In this document: positions 41,349-50,726 of the stretch, one piece after another | Numbering within the stretch: position 1 is the first letter of the stretch | How the letters are laid out: each line of letters begins with the position of its first letter | Assembly (NCBI GenBank): GCA_030038295.1 | Contig: JASHPF010000151.1 | Span: 1 to 64,000, forward strand | Length of the DNA stretch: 64,000 nt | From: Streptosporangiaceae bacterium | GTDB taxonomy: Bacteria; Actinomycetota; Actinomycetes; Streptosporangiales; Streptosporangiaceae | Direction: 5' to 3' | Notes under the pieces: model-generated | What the model was told of the DNA's origin: nothing | The model's database searches: none | The model's input: the letters and a program-made list of their open reading frames with translations, nothing else | Position numbers and translations under genes: made by a program

Positions 41349-41466
41349 ACCGGTGCTCTGGTCCCCCGCCGGAGCATCAACTGCCGGCGTTCCGGGCCCC
41401 CGTCGGAGCGCCGATGATTGCGACGCCGGGTGGTTTGCCCCCGTAGCCACCCGGCGTCGCTTTATG
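41349..41466 (+). ncRNA. Putative 6C-like small RNA with three C-rich-loop hairpins; the last is terminator-like
   Basis: H1 TGCTCTGG-tcccccg-CCGGAGCA (41354-41376), H2 CGGCGTTCCG-ggcccccgt-CGGAGCGCCG (41385-41413), H3 GCGACGCCGGGTGG-tttgcccccgtag-CCACCCGGCGTCGC (41420-41460) then TTTATG. Possible promoter TTGATG-N18-TGTAAC at 41313-41342. Confidence 0.6.
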
Positions 41467-41710
41467 CTCGGGGGCTTCGCCCCCTCGCCGTCGGCTCGCA
41501 GTGCTTGCCCCGGGGGACACCCCCCGGAACCCCCCACCACGTCGCTTTATGCTCGGGGCTTCGCCCCCTCGCCGTCGGCTCGCAGTGCTTGCCCCGGGGG
41601 GACACCCCCCGGAACCCCCCACCACGCCGCTTTATGCTCGGGGGCTTCGCCCCCTCGCCGGCGGCTCGCAGTGCTTGCCCCGGGGGGACACCCCCCGGAA
41701 CCCCCCACCA
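41456..41710. repeat. Three tandem copies of an ~85-bp GC-rich, hairpin-rich repeat
   Basis: Copies start at 41456, 41541 and 41626 with core (g)tcgctttatgctcggggcttcgccccctcgcc[g]tcggctcgcagtgcttgccccggggggacaccccccggaaccccccaccac. Confidence 0.97.
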
Positions 41711-41837
41711 ACGCCCGCGCGCGTGCCCCGGCCGAGAAGCCAGCGAGGACTGCGTTACACCCCCGCTGCGCGGCGCCTCGGGAGCTATCGCCTCGCCGTG
41801 CGTGTTGTCTGGCCGCGAGCGGCGAGCGGCCGGGATC

Positions 41838-41866
41838 CGGTCGGGCCGTTTCCGTTGGCCCGACCG
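41838..41866. terminator. Perfect 10-bp inverted repeat downstream of the minus-strand ABC-2 permease
   Basis: CGGTCGGGCC-gtttccgtt-GGCCCGACCG. Confidence 0.65.
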
Positions 41867-41939
41867 CGGTCCCGGCTGCCCGCCGCGACTACTCAGGCCC
41901 GACCGGTGTGCCGGCCTCATCGCGCGACGCAGAACGGTC

Positions 41940-42860
41940 TTACTCGGTCTTCGCGAACTCCGCGATCGCGATCGACATCATCCCGAGCCCCATGATCCCG
42001 ACGATCCCGAGCGACAGCCACAGCGGCACCGGCCAGCCGACCCAGGTGATGGCCGGCGCGAGGTGCGCGTTGATCGCCGCGGCGACGGGCGCCGGCACGC
42101 TGAGGTGGCTGAAGACCAGGTGCCGCATCGGGCCGACCACGTAGGTCAGCGGGTCGAGCCGGGTGAGGACGGTCAGCCAGGCGGGCAGGCCGTTCAGCGG
42201 GTACAGGGCGCCGGACAGGAAGAACAGCGGCATCACGAGCATCTGCGTCAGCGCCATGAAGGCCTGGAACTGCCTGATCCTCGCCGCCATCATGACGCCA
42301 AACGCGGTCAGCGTGAACGAGAGCAGCAGCAGCATCCCGATCAGGCCGAGGATCAGCAGCGGGTCGTAGGGCACGTGCGCGAACCAGGCCAGGCACAGGA
42401 AGATCACTCCCTGGAAGGTGGCGATAGTCGCGCCGCCGAGGCACTTGCCGATCACGATCGCGCCGCGGCTGACGGGCGCGACCAGGATCTCCCGCAGGAA
42501 GCCGAATTCCCGGTCCCACACGATCGAGGCCGCCGAGAAGATGGCGGTAAACAGCACCGACATGGCCAGGACGCCGGGGAAGATGAACGTCTTGAAGTCG
42601 AAGTTGGCCGCGTGCGGCAGGTTGCTCCCGGCCAGCCTGGACAGCCCGGTGCCGAGGATGAACAGGAACAGGAACGGCTGCACCAGCGAGGTGATGGCGC
42701 GCAGCCGGTCGGTACGGAACCTGATGAGCTCGCGCCGCCAGACGATGCTGATCGCGCGGAAGTCGTGCTTCAGCCCGCGGTCGGGCACCGACACCCGGAT
42801 CCGTTCGACGACGGCGCCGGCGCCGGCGGCCGTCGTGGGCTCGGTTGTCTGCGTCGCCAT
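41940..42860 (-). CDS. ABC-2 type transporter permease (DrrB-like)
   Basis: Six-TM ABC-2 permease with IVWDREFGFLREILVAPVSRGAIVIGKCLGG motif. Confidence 0.93.
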   Translation of the reverse strand: MATQTTEPTTAAGAGAVVERIRVSVPDRGLKHDFRAISIVWRRELIRFRTDRLRAITSLVQPFLFLFILGTGLSRLAGSNLPHAANFDFKTFIFPGVLAMSVLFTAIFSAASIVWDREFGFLREILVAPVSRGAIVIGKCLGGATIATFQGVIFLCLAWFAHVPYDPLLILGLIGMLLLLSFTLTAFGVMMAARIRQFQAFMALTQMLVMPLFFLSGALYPLNGLPAWLTVLTRLDPLTYVVGPMRHLVFSHLSVPAPVAAAINAHLAPAITWVGWPVPLWLSLGIVGIMGLGMMSIAIAEFAKTE

Positions 42861-42862
42861 GG

Positions 42863-43918
42863 CTACCGCCTCCCGCCGGTTCGCATCCGGTGCATGTTGC
42901 GCATGAACTCGTTCCCGGCGCCGCCCTCGGCATCCCTGATCGTCGTGCCGGTGTAGGACATGAACACGTCGTCGAGCGAAGGCCGGGACACGCTGACCGA
43001 CCGGATGGGGACGCTGAGCTCGGCGAACAGCCGGGGCACGAACTGCTCGCCCGAGGTCACCGCGAACGTCACAGCGCCCTCGTGCATGGCCGCCTCGAGG
43101 CCGAAGACCGACTTGAGCTCGGCGATCGCGCCGCGGTCGTCGGCCGTCTGGATCTGCACCCGGTCCTTGCCCACGCTGGCCTTCAGCGCCTCAGGCGTGT
43201 CGATCGCCACGATCTTGCCGTGGTCGATGATCGCGATCCGGTCGCAGTGCTCCGCCTCGTCCATGTAGTGCGTGGTGAGAAAGATGGTGATGTCCTCGCG
43301 CCGCTTCAGGTCGTTGATGTAGGCCCAGATCGATGACCGGGTCTGCGGGTCGAGCCCTACCGTCGGCTCGTCCAGGAACAGCACGTGCGGCGCGTGCAGC
43401 AGGCCCCTGGCGATCTCCAGTCGCCGCTGCATGCCGCCCGAGTACGTGCTGACCAGGCTGTCCTTGCGGTCCCAGAGGCCCACCATCTCCATGACCTGGC
43501 GCATCCGCGGCGCCACCGCGGCCCTCGGCACGCCGTACATCTCGGCGTGGAAACGCAGGTTCTGCTCGGCGGTGAGGTAGGTGTCGAGCGTCGTGTCCTG
43601 GAACACCAGGCCGATTTGCCGCCGCACCGCGTCTCGTTCGGTCGTCGCGTCGAGCCCGTTGACCAGCGCCGTCCCGGCAGTGGCGGTCGCCAGCGTGCAG
43701 AGGATCTTGATAGTCGTGGACTTGCCGGCGCCGTTCGGCCCGAGGAACCCGAAGGTCTCGCCCCTGGCGACGGTGAAGTTGATGCCGCGCACCGCCTCCA
43801 CGTCGCCGTATCTCTTGACCAGGCCGGAAACCGCGATCACGGTCTCCGGCCCGCTGCCGTCAAGCAGCGCCGCCGACGCTCGCGGCCCGGCCTGCGCTGC
43901 CGTTCCCGATGGTGTCAC
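42863..43918 (-). CDS. Daunorubicin-resistance-type ABC transporter ATP-binding protein (DrrA-like)
   Basis: GPNGAGKSTTIKILCTLATATAG, YSGGMQRRLEIARGLLHAPHVLFLDEPTVGLDPQTR. Confidence 0.94.
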   Translation of the reverse strand: MTPSGTAAQAGPRASAALLDGSGPETVIAVSGLVKRYGDVEAVRGINFTVARGETFGFLGPNGAGKSTTIKILCTLATATAGTALVNGLDATTERDAVRRQIGLVFQDTTLDTYLTAEQNLRFHAEMYGVPRAAVAPRMRQVMEMVGLWDRKDSLVSTYSGGMQRRLEIARGLLHAPHVLFLDEPTVGLDPQTRSSIWAYINDLKRREDITIFLTTHYMDEAEHCDRIAIIDHGKIVAIDTPEALKASVGKDRVQIQTADDRGAIAELKSVFGLEAAMHEGAVTFAVTSGEQFVPRLFAELSVPIRSVSVSRPSLDDVFMSYTGTTIRDAEGGAGNEFMRNMHRMRTGGRR

Positions 43919-43994
43919 TCCGGATCGAGCCTCCCTGGATCAGCTATCGACGAGCCTAATCGCGGCCGGCGAGCCGTGCTCGTCGGCGCCCGCC

Positions 43995-44038
43995 GTCAAG
44001 TTAAGTTGACGAAGGCGCATGTGTCAACAATAGTTGAC
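43995..44038. promoter_or_regulatory. Pair of operator-like inverted repeats upstream of drrAB: GTCAA-gttaag-TTGAC and GTCAAC-aata-GTTGAC
   Basis: Direct reading in the 170-bp gap between the padR stop and the ATPase start. Confidence 0.6.
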
Positions 44039-44088
44039 GATGATCGGCGAGCCGGCCGCGCGACCTCGCGTCGCGGGCCGGCTCGGCG

Positions 44089-44808
44089 TCACTCGCCGTC
44101 GCCGGCGCTCTCCTCGTCTGAGGCGAGAATCCGGTACAGCGCCTTCCTGGTGTCGGTCAGCAGCTGCCGCGCCTCCGCGGCCTGGGCGTCCGTGCCCGCG
44201 CTGACCACCTGCACCGCGGCCATGGCCACCTGGCCGACCAGCCGGCGCATCTCTAGCGCGGCACCGCCGGCCCCGCCGGCCACCACGTCCCACGGAGCGC
44301 GCAGCTCGGACTGGTGCGTCTCCGCGTACTGCCGGCCCTCATCGGTCAGCTGGTACGCGCGGCGCCCGCCGTCGCCCGCCTCGGCCCTGATCAGGCCCTC
44401 GTCCTCGAGCTGCTGCAGGGCCGGGTAGACCGAGCCGGGGCTCGGCCGCCAGACGCCGCCGCTACGCTCGGCGATCTCCTGGATGATCTGGTAGCCGTTC
44501 AACGGCTGCTCAGCCAGCAGCGCAAGCGCCGCCGCCCGCACGTCACCTCGCCGGGCACGCGGCCCGCGCATCCGGTGCGCCTCCTTCAGCCAGGGGCCTC
44601 CGCGCAGCTCAGGGCCGGGAAACCCTGGCCCTGGCGGGAATCCCGGACCGCCAAGCGGGCCGCCGAAGTGCGGCCGCGACCGGAACCGGCCACGTCCGCC
44701 GCCCCGCCGCTCGCCGTCGTCACCGTGCCAGCGACGGTGCTCGCCATCGTCGGCGGGCTCCCACCGGCCCGGTCCGCGACGCCAGTCGCGTTCGTTGTCG
44801 TCACGCAT
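44089..44808 (-). CDS. PadR family transcriptional regulator
   Basis: RRGDVRAAALALLAEQPLNGYQIIQEIAERSGGVWRPSPGSVYPALQQLEDEGLIRAE. Confidence 0.94.
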   Translation of the reverse strand: MRDDNERDWRRGPGRWEPADDGEHRRWHGDDGERRGGGRGRFRSRPHFGGPLGGPGFPPGPGFPGPELRGGPWLKEAHRMRGPRARRGDVRAAALALLAEQPLNGYQIIQEIAERSGGVWRPSPGSVYPALQQLEDEGLIRAEAGDGGRRAYQLTDEGRQYAETHQSELRAPWDVVAGGAGGAALEMRRLVGQVAMAAVQVVSAGTDAQAAEARQLLTDTRKALYRILASDEESAGDGE

Positions 44809-45004
44809 GAATTACTCCCTTCGGGAGTGACCGTCTGATCCTACTCAGACTGTCACCGTACTTCTTTGATAGGTCAACGATATATCTAAATAGCTCGCGA
44901 CGCAAACGCAGCTGGGTAGCTGGCGGACCGGGGAGCGATCGGAGCAGCCGCCGAGCAGGCGACCGCTCGCTCACGGCGGCGGGTCAGCGTCACGCAGGAA
45001 GCGG

Positions 45005-46006
45005 TCAGCCGCCGATGGCCGACATCGGCCGCGCGGGCTGCAAGAAGCCAGGGTCGTTGATGCCGTGGCCAGGCAGCTTGGCGGCCAGGCACCGCTGCCA
45101 GCGATCGGCGAGCTCGTCGTCGGAGGCCCCGGCCCGCAGCGGAGTCCGCAGATCGCTCTCGCTCGTGGCGAACAGGCAGTTGCGTAGCTGCCCGTCGGCG
45201 GTCAGCCGGACCCGGTCGCAGGCTCCGCAGAATGGCCTGGTCACCGACCCGATGATGCCCACGGTCTGTGGCCCGCCGTCCACCAGGAAGATCTCGGCCG
45301 GGGCCGAGCCGCGCTCTGCCGGGTCGGCCGGCGTCAGCCGGAATTCTGCTTGCAGCGTCGCCAGGATCTCGTCGGCGGTGACCATCTCCGCGCGCCGCCA
45401 GCCGTGCTGAGCGTCCAGCGGCATCTGTTCGATGAACCGCAGCTCGTAGCCGCCGCCGAGACAGAATCGCAGCAGATCCCCGGCCTCGTGATCGTTAACG
45501 CCGCGCATCAGCACCGCGTTCACCTTCACCGGCGCGAGGCCGGTCTCCGCGGCTGCAACCAGGCCCTTGAGGACGTCCCCCAGCCGATCCCGGCGGGCCA
45601 GCGCGACGAAGGTCTCCGGCGACAGCGTGTCCAGCGACACGTTGATCCGGTCCAGGCCGGCGGCGTGCAGAGGTCCGGCCAGCTTGTCCAGCCCGATGCC
45701 GTTCGTGGTCATGGAGATCTGCGGCCGCGGCCGCAGTGCGGCCACCCGCTCGATGATTCCGGCCAGACCGCGCCGCAGCAGCGGTTCGCCGCCGGTGAAT
45801 CGCACCTCGGTAATGCCGAGCCGGGTAACCGCCAGCCTCACCAGGGCGACGAGCTCATCGTCGGTAAGCAGCTCCGGTCGGGGCAGCCAGTCGAGCCCCT
45901 CGGCCGGCATGCAGTACGCGCAGCGGAGATTGCACCGGTCGGTCACCGAGACGCGCAGGTCGGTGGCTACCCGTCCGTACGAATCGGTCAGCGCCACAAT
46001 TTCCAC
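45005..46006 (-). CDS. moaA: GTP 3',8-cyclase MoaA
   Basis: RVSVTDRCNLRCAYCMP (CxxxCxxC), GGEPLLR, C-terminal CGACDRVRLTADGQLRNCLF. GTG start chosen at 46006. Confidence 0.95.
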   Translation of the reverse strand: MEIVALTDSYGRVATDLRVSVTDRCNLRCAYCMPAEGLDWLPRPELLTDDELVALVRLAVTRLGITEVRFTGGEPLLRRGLAGIIERVAALRPRPQISMTTNGIGLDKLAGPLHAAGLDRINVSLDTLSPETFVALARRDRLGDVLKGLVAAAETGLAPVKVNAVLMRGVNDHEAGDLLRFCLGGGYELRFIEQMPLDAQHGWRRAEMVTADEILATLQAEFRLTPADPAERGSAPAEIFLVDGGPQTVGIIGSVTRPFCGACDRVRLTADGQLRNCLFATSESDLRTPLRAGASDDELADRWQRCLAAKLPGHGINDPGFLQPARPMSAIGG

Positions 46007-46121
46007 CTTAAGGCCCGTCCGTCCCGGGCACACCAGCACCCGCCACGGCCGGTGCAGCAAAGCCGGCGCCAGAATGCTTCCCGTGGCGGCCACCACGTTA
46101 GGGGAACGGGGCCGTCTCGGG

Positions 46122-46607
46122 CTAGGCGACTTGGTCGGCGCTCGCCGCGAGGGCGGACCAGCCCCGGTTCGCATAATCGGCGAAATCAGGCTGCCGTCGT
46201 TCATATCGCCGGGCGAACAGCGGCGACGAGATCATGTAGTCAGCGCTCGACCGGTTGCACGCAACCGGGATGTTCCAGGCCACCGCGAGCCGTAGCAGCG
46301 CCTTGACGTCGGGATCATGCGGATGCGGCTCGAGCGGATCCCAGAAGAAGATGAGCATGTCCACCGCGCCGTCCGCGATCCGGGCGCCGATCTGCTGATC
46401 ACCGCCGAGCGGCCCGGAGCGCAGGCAGGTAACCGGAATACCCAGCTCGGCTGCCAGCAGCTGGCCGGTGGTTCCGGTCGCGACCAGGTCATGCTGCGCG
46501 AGCAGGGCGCGGTTGAACCTGGCCCACTCGGCGATGTCGCGCTTGCAGTTGTCGTGGGCGATCAGCGCGATCCTGCGGCGGACTGGATTCTCCGGATGGC
46601 CACCCAT
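46122..46607 (-). CDS. mgsA: Methylglyoxal synthase
   Basis: [56 protein letters not shown]. Confidence 0.93.
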   Translation of the reverse strand: MGGHPENPVRRRIALIAHDNCKRDIAEWARFNRALLAQHDLVATGTTGQLLAAELGIPVTCLRSGPLGGDQQIGARIADGAVDMLIFFWDPLEPHPHDPDVKALLRLAVAWNIPVACNRSSADYMISSPLFARRYERRQPDFADYANRGWSALAASADQVA

Positions 46608-46790
46608 GCTCCTAGCTTGCCGTCGCGGCGTTTCCCAGCCGGGAACGCGACGTTGCCTGCATGTTGCGGGTTGGCCATCGTTTCCGGCAGCCCGGCCGGA
46701 CCGCGCCAGGCCGGCCAGTGTCGCGTCGCCTACGATGCAGTCGGCAGCAGCAGGCGTCGTAGCCCGTTCGCCGACCCGGGATGTGGTGTC

Positions 46791-47927
46791 ATGACGGTGA
46801 CCGGCGCCATCTGGCGCGACCAGCTCAGCGGCGACGAGCGCGCCGTGCTCGGCCGCGCCGACGACGGCGTGCCGGGCTCGCGGCCGGATGTGCTCGTCGT
46901 GGGCGGCGGCATCGTGGGCGTCAGCACCGCATTCGCGTGCGCAGACGCCGGGCTCGGCGACGTGCTGCTGATCGAGACGGGCCGACTGGGCGCCGGCGCG
47001 ACCGGCGGCGCCACCGGGCTGCTCATCCCCGAGCCGCACCAGTGGAGTGACCCGGCGCCCTTCGTCGACCTCGAGCGTGCATCGCTGCAACAGTGGCGCG
47101 ACCTGCAGCAGACGCTGCCGGGCGGCGTCGGCCTAGTCGAGCTCGACTGGCTCGGGCTGGCACCGCACGCCAGCGGTTTCGCCGCGCACCAGCCGCGCTA
47201 CGTCGAGTGGCTCAATCCGGGCCAGGTGGCCGAGCTCGTGCCCGGCCTCGCGCGGCCGATGGAGGGCGCGCTCATCCGCCGCCAGGCCCGCGTCAACCCG
47301 CTCCGGGCGGTGGCCAGGCTCGCGACCCGGCTGCCCGCCGTGGCGACCGGAGTCGCGGCCACATCCGTCGACATCCGCGGTGACCGGATCGTCGGCGTCG
47401 GCACGTCCAGCGGCACGATTACCCCCGGCGTGGTGGTATTCGCCACCGGCAGGCCGCCGGTGCTGGACGGGCTGCCGCTGCACATTCCGTCGGACCGGGT
47501 CAAGGGCCACCTGCTGGTGACCGAGCGAACGGAGGTAACGCTGCCCGGCATCGTGGCACCGGTCGGCACCCAGATCGAGAACGGGCAGCTGCTGGCGGGC
47601 GGCACCTTTGACGCGGACGACGAGACCCCTGCGGTCCAGCCCGACGTGATCAACGCGATCGCCGCCAGCCTTGCCGCGGTTCTGCCGCCACTGCGCGGCA
47701 TCGGGGTTGCCTATCAGTGGTGCTGCTTCCGGCCGCGGCACCCGGACCGCCGGCCCGTCATCGACAGGGTGCCCGGCCTCGGCAACGCCTGGCTGACGTC
47801 GGGGCACTTCCGCACCGGAATCCTCAACGCTCCGGCCACGGCGGCCGTGTTGACCAGCTGGATCGCGACGGGCGTCCCGCCAGCCGACGCCCGCACGTGG
47901 TCCGCGACCCGCTTCGGCGGGCGCTAG
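46791..47927 (+). CDS. FAD-dependent oxidoreductase (DAO family)
   Basis: [45 protein letters not shown]. Confidence 0.9.
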   Translation: MTVTGAIWRDQLSGDERAVLGRADDGVPGSRPDVLVVGGGIVGVSTAFACADAGLGDVLLIETGRLGAGATGGATGLLIPEPHQWSDPAPFVDLERASLQQWRDLQQTLPGGVGLVELDWLGLAPHASGFAAHQPRYVEWLNPGQVAELVPGLARPMEGALIRRQARVNPLRAVARLATRLPAVATGVAATSVDIRGDRIVGVGTSSGTITPGVVVFATGRPPVLDGLPLHIPSDRVKGHLLVTERTEVTLPGIVAPVGTQIENGQLLAGGTFDADDETPAVQPDVINAIAASLAAVLPPLRGIGVAYQWCCFRPRHPDRRPVIDRVPGLGNAWLTSGHFRTGILNAPATAAVLTSWIATGVPPADARTWSATRFGGR

Positions 47928-49867
47928 CGGTCGAGCGCAGCCGCCGCCGCTGTCGCGTCGGCGGCGACTGACGCGTCCGGGACGCGCGCCGGAGCCGCCG
48001 CTCCGTCCCGGCCGACCGTGGCCCGGAGCACCCTGCGGTCATCGGCCAGCCGCTCGGTGATGCCTGCCGCATCGAGGAACTCCAGCAGCGGGATCGCGGT
48101 CCGCCGGGTAGTACCGAGCGCCTGCCGCGCCTCTGCCGCCGTGAATGGCTGGTCGAGCCCGGACAAGATCGCCGCGGCCGCCTCGTCCGCGCCTGGTGCT
48201 AGCACCACCTGATCGCTGATGCGCAGCAGCTCCCCGGCCCGCACGGCGACGGCGATGCTGCGTGCGTCCAGCCCCAGCTTGCGCAGGCGGCTGGCGTCCG
48301 GAGACGCAAACGGGGCAGCGGCGAGATCGGCGCGCAGCACCTGGATCGCGGCCTGCGCGGACTCCGGCAGCTTCGGCCCGGCCGTCGACCCGCCCAGGCC
48401 GATCTGCACGGCGCCGCAGGAAATCCGGAACGGCGGCCTGGCCAGCGCCGTGACAAGCCGGCGGTCCGGCAGATCAAGGGCCTCCCTGGCCACCTCGATC
48501 GGCAGGCCCGCGGCCAGCGGCTCGGCCGCGGCGTGACTCGCCAGCACCTCACCTAGCTGGTGGGAGAGCGCCCGCCAGCGGTCAGGATCGGCAAGCCACT
48601 CGCCAGTCACTGGCTCGGGCAGCTCCGGCACGCCCATCGCCAGCAGCGCGCTGCCGCGCAGCAATCCGTGCCGGGCGAGCAACTCGGCCGCGGTCGGCCG
48701 GTCCGGCCAGCTGGCGAGCTGTCTCGCGGCCGCGGCGGCGGCCCCGCGGCGAGCTAGCGGCGGCGGCGCGACATCGAGCACGACCGCCCCGCTCACCGGT
48801 GGCCACCAGTCGGGCCGCCGGGTGCCGGGATCGCGCAGCAACAGCCGGTCGCCGACATGGACCGGCAGCGGGTCGGCGAGGCCGAGCCGGGCCAGTCCGG
48901 GTCCCAGCGGGCGCACCCGGGCGATGACCCGGGCAGAACCGACATGAAGCGCGACCGACCGACCGAGCTGGCCAGGTGCCGCGGTCCCGGCGCCCGGTTC
49001 GCCTGCGGCACCCTCGCCGTCCGCAGCGGGCGGCGGAGACACCGCCCCGATCCGCACGTCCAGCACGTCGGTGAGAGTCCACCGGCCGGGCGACACGAGC
49101 GCGGTGCCCCGGTGCAGCGTGTCCCGGCTCACGCCGGCCAGGTGCAGCGCCACTCGGGTGGGGCCGGCCGCCGCGTCCACTGGCTTGCCCAGCACCTGGA
49201 GCTCGCGAACCCGGACCGGCCGCATGCCGGGAGTGAGCAGCAGCTGATCGTCCTTGTGCACGGTGCCAGCTGGCAACGTGCCCGTCACGACGGTGCCACC
49301 AGAGACGCTGAACGACCTGTCGATCCAGATCCGTACCGCGGCGCCCGGATCGGGCGCAGCCTGCCCAGCGCACCACTGGTCAAGCGCCGCGACTAGGTCC
49401 GGGACGCCCGCGCTGGTGGCCGAGCTGACCGCGACGGCCGGGACGGCACCGAGCGGGCTGCCCGCGATCCGCGCCGCGGCCTCCGCCAGCGCCGGGCCCG
49501 GATCGGCAAGGTCGCTCTTGGTGACCACGAGCAGCGCCTGGCTGACGCCGAGCGCGCTCACGACCGCCAGGTGCTCCGCGGACTGGGGCATCCAGCCCTG
49601 GTCCGCTGCCACGATGAAGAGGACGGCGGGCACCGGGGCAGCTCCGGCCAGCACGCTGGCGATGAAGCGCTCCGGGCCTCCGGCGTCGACAAGACCCAGC
49701 TGCGCGCCTGAGGGCAGGGTGAGCCAGGCGAACCCCGGTTCGGCGGTGCCGCCGCGCTGGGCGTCGGCTGGTCCGCCGTCGGGCTGTACGCCAGTGAGAG
49801 CGTGAATGAGCGCCGACTTACCGTGGCCGACCTGGCCGGCGGTAGCGACGATCAGCATGGCGGTCAC
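47924..49867 (-). CDS. selB: SelB-like translation factor with divergent GTPase motifs
   Basis: MLIVATAGQVGHGKSALIHALTG, AADQGWMPQSAEHLAVVSALGVSQALLVVTKSDLAD, SelB-like domain II and C-terminal winged-helix region. Confidence 0.8.
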   Translation of the reverse strand: MTAMLIVATAGQVGHGKSALIHALTGVQPDGGPADAQRGGTAEPGFAWLTLPSGAQLGLVDAGGPERFIASVLAGAAPVPAVLFIVAADQGWMPQSAEHLAVVSALGVSQALLVVTKSDLADPGPALAEAAARIAGSPLGAVPAVAVSSATSAGVPDLVAALDQWCAGQAAPDPGAAVRIWIDRSFSVSGGTVVTGTLPAGTVHKDDQLLLTPGMRPVRVRELQVLGKPVDAAAGPTRVALHLAGVSRDTLHRGTALVSPGRWTLTDVLDVRIGAVSPPPAADGEGAAGEPGAGTAAPGQLGRSVALHVGSARVIARVRPLGPGLARLGLADPLPVHVGDRLLLRDPGTRRPDWWPPVSGAVVLDVAPPPLARRGAAAAAARQLASWPDRPTAAELLARHGLLRGSALLAMGVPELPEPVTGEWLADPDRWRALSHQLGEVLASHAAAEPLAAGLPIEVAREALDLPDRRLVTALARPPFRISCGAVQIGLGGSTAGPKLPESAQAAIQVLRADLAAAPFASPDASRLRKLGLDARSIAVAVRAGELLRISDQVVLAPGADEAAAAILSGLDQPFTAAEARQALGTTRRTAIPLLEFLDAAGITERLADDRRVLRATVGRDGAAAPARVPDASVAADATAAAAALDR

Positions 49868-50105
49868 TCCGGGCCCGCGCGTTAGCCCGCCGCAGCAGGA
49901 CGCGGGTCAGCGAGGACGACCCCCGCGCGCCGGGGGAGCCTGCGGACGTCCACGACCGCGACCATACCTGCCGGCTGCCGTGGCACGGCAGCGGCTGAAC
50001 AGCTCTTCCGACCCGATTTACCAGCACTTTGCCGAAGGAACCCGCCGCCGAGTGACGAGCATGTGTAAGTCTTTAAAGAACCGATTGCGCGGGGAAGTGG
50101 ATGAC

Positions 50106-50708
50106 ATGAACCCTGAAGGCCGTATTCCGCGACGGCGTGGTGCAGTCTGCGGGCTGCTGCTGATCTTGCTGGGCCTCTGGGGCGGCCTGGCACCGTTCGT
50201 GGGCCCGTATGTTCACTTCGGGTACACGCCGGACAAGACGTGGCTGTACAACCCCGGGCGGCTCTACTACTCGATCATTCCCGGCGCCGCCGTGCTGCTC
50301 GGTGGCCTGGTCATCGCGGTGACCAGGAACCGGGGCGTGGGCGTGTCCGCGGGGCTGCTCGCCGCGCTCGGGGGCGCGTGGTTCGGCCTGGGGCACGACT
50401 TCACCACGATCGTGATCAGGAGGTCAATCGCGGTCGGCAAGCCGATCCTGTGGGCCGGCGCGGGGCCGGACTCGCTCCGCACGTACGTCGAGACGGTCAC
50501 CCTGTTCACCGGGCTTGGCCTGCTGGTTGTCTTCGTGGGCGCAATCGCGATGGGCCGGCTGTCGATGCTCGCCGCGGGCGATCTCCCCGCCGAGGCAGAC
50601 ACCTACTACGGCGACTTCCCGGCGGCCCAGACGGCCGGCTTCCCGTCCGCAACGGGCCAGCTTCCGGACACGACAACGAACATCAGGCCGCCTGACCTGC
50701 TGACCTAG
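50106..50708 (+). CDS. Membrane protein of unknown function
   Basis: MNPEGRIPRRRGAVCGLLLILLGLWGGLAPFVGPYVHFGYTPDKTW; four predicted TM segments. Confidence 0.75.
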   Translation: MNPEGRIPRRRGAVCGLLLILLGLWGGLAPFVGPYVHFGYTPDKTWLYNPGRLYYSIIPGAAVLLGGLVIAVTRNRGVGVSAGLLAALGGAWFGLGHDFTTIVIRRSIAVGKPILWAGAGPDSLRTYVETVTLFTGLGLLVVFVGAIAMGRLSMLAAGDLPAEADTYYGDFPAAQTAGFPSATGQLPDTTTNIRPPDLLT

Positions 50709-50726
50709 CCGCGCCAGGCCAGCCGG

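Noticed and set aside
41456-41710. Possible CRISPR array
   Set aside because: The 85-bp units are contiguous with no unique spacers, and no cas genes are present.
41353-42956. Long plus-strand ORFs crossing the sRNA, the 85-bp repeats and the ABC permease
   Set aside because: They translate the repeat (LYARGFAPSPSARSACPGG...) and then run antisense to drrAB; better explained by ncRNA plus repeat DNA.
49868-50105. Possible tRNA-Sec next to the SelB-like gene
   Set aside because: Read on both strands; no UCA-anticodon cloverleaf or GGTTCGA-type T-loop found.
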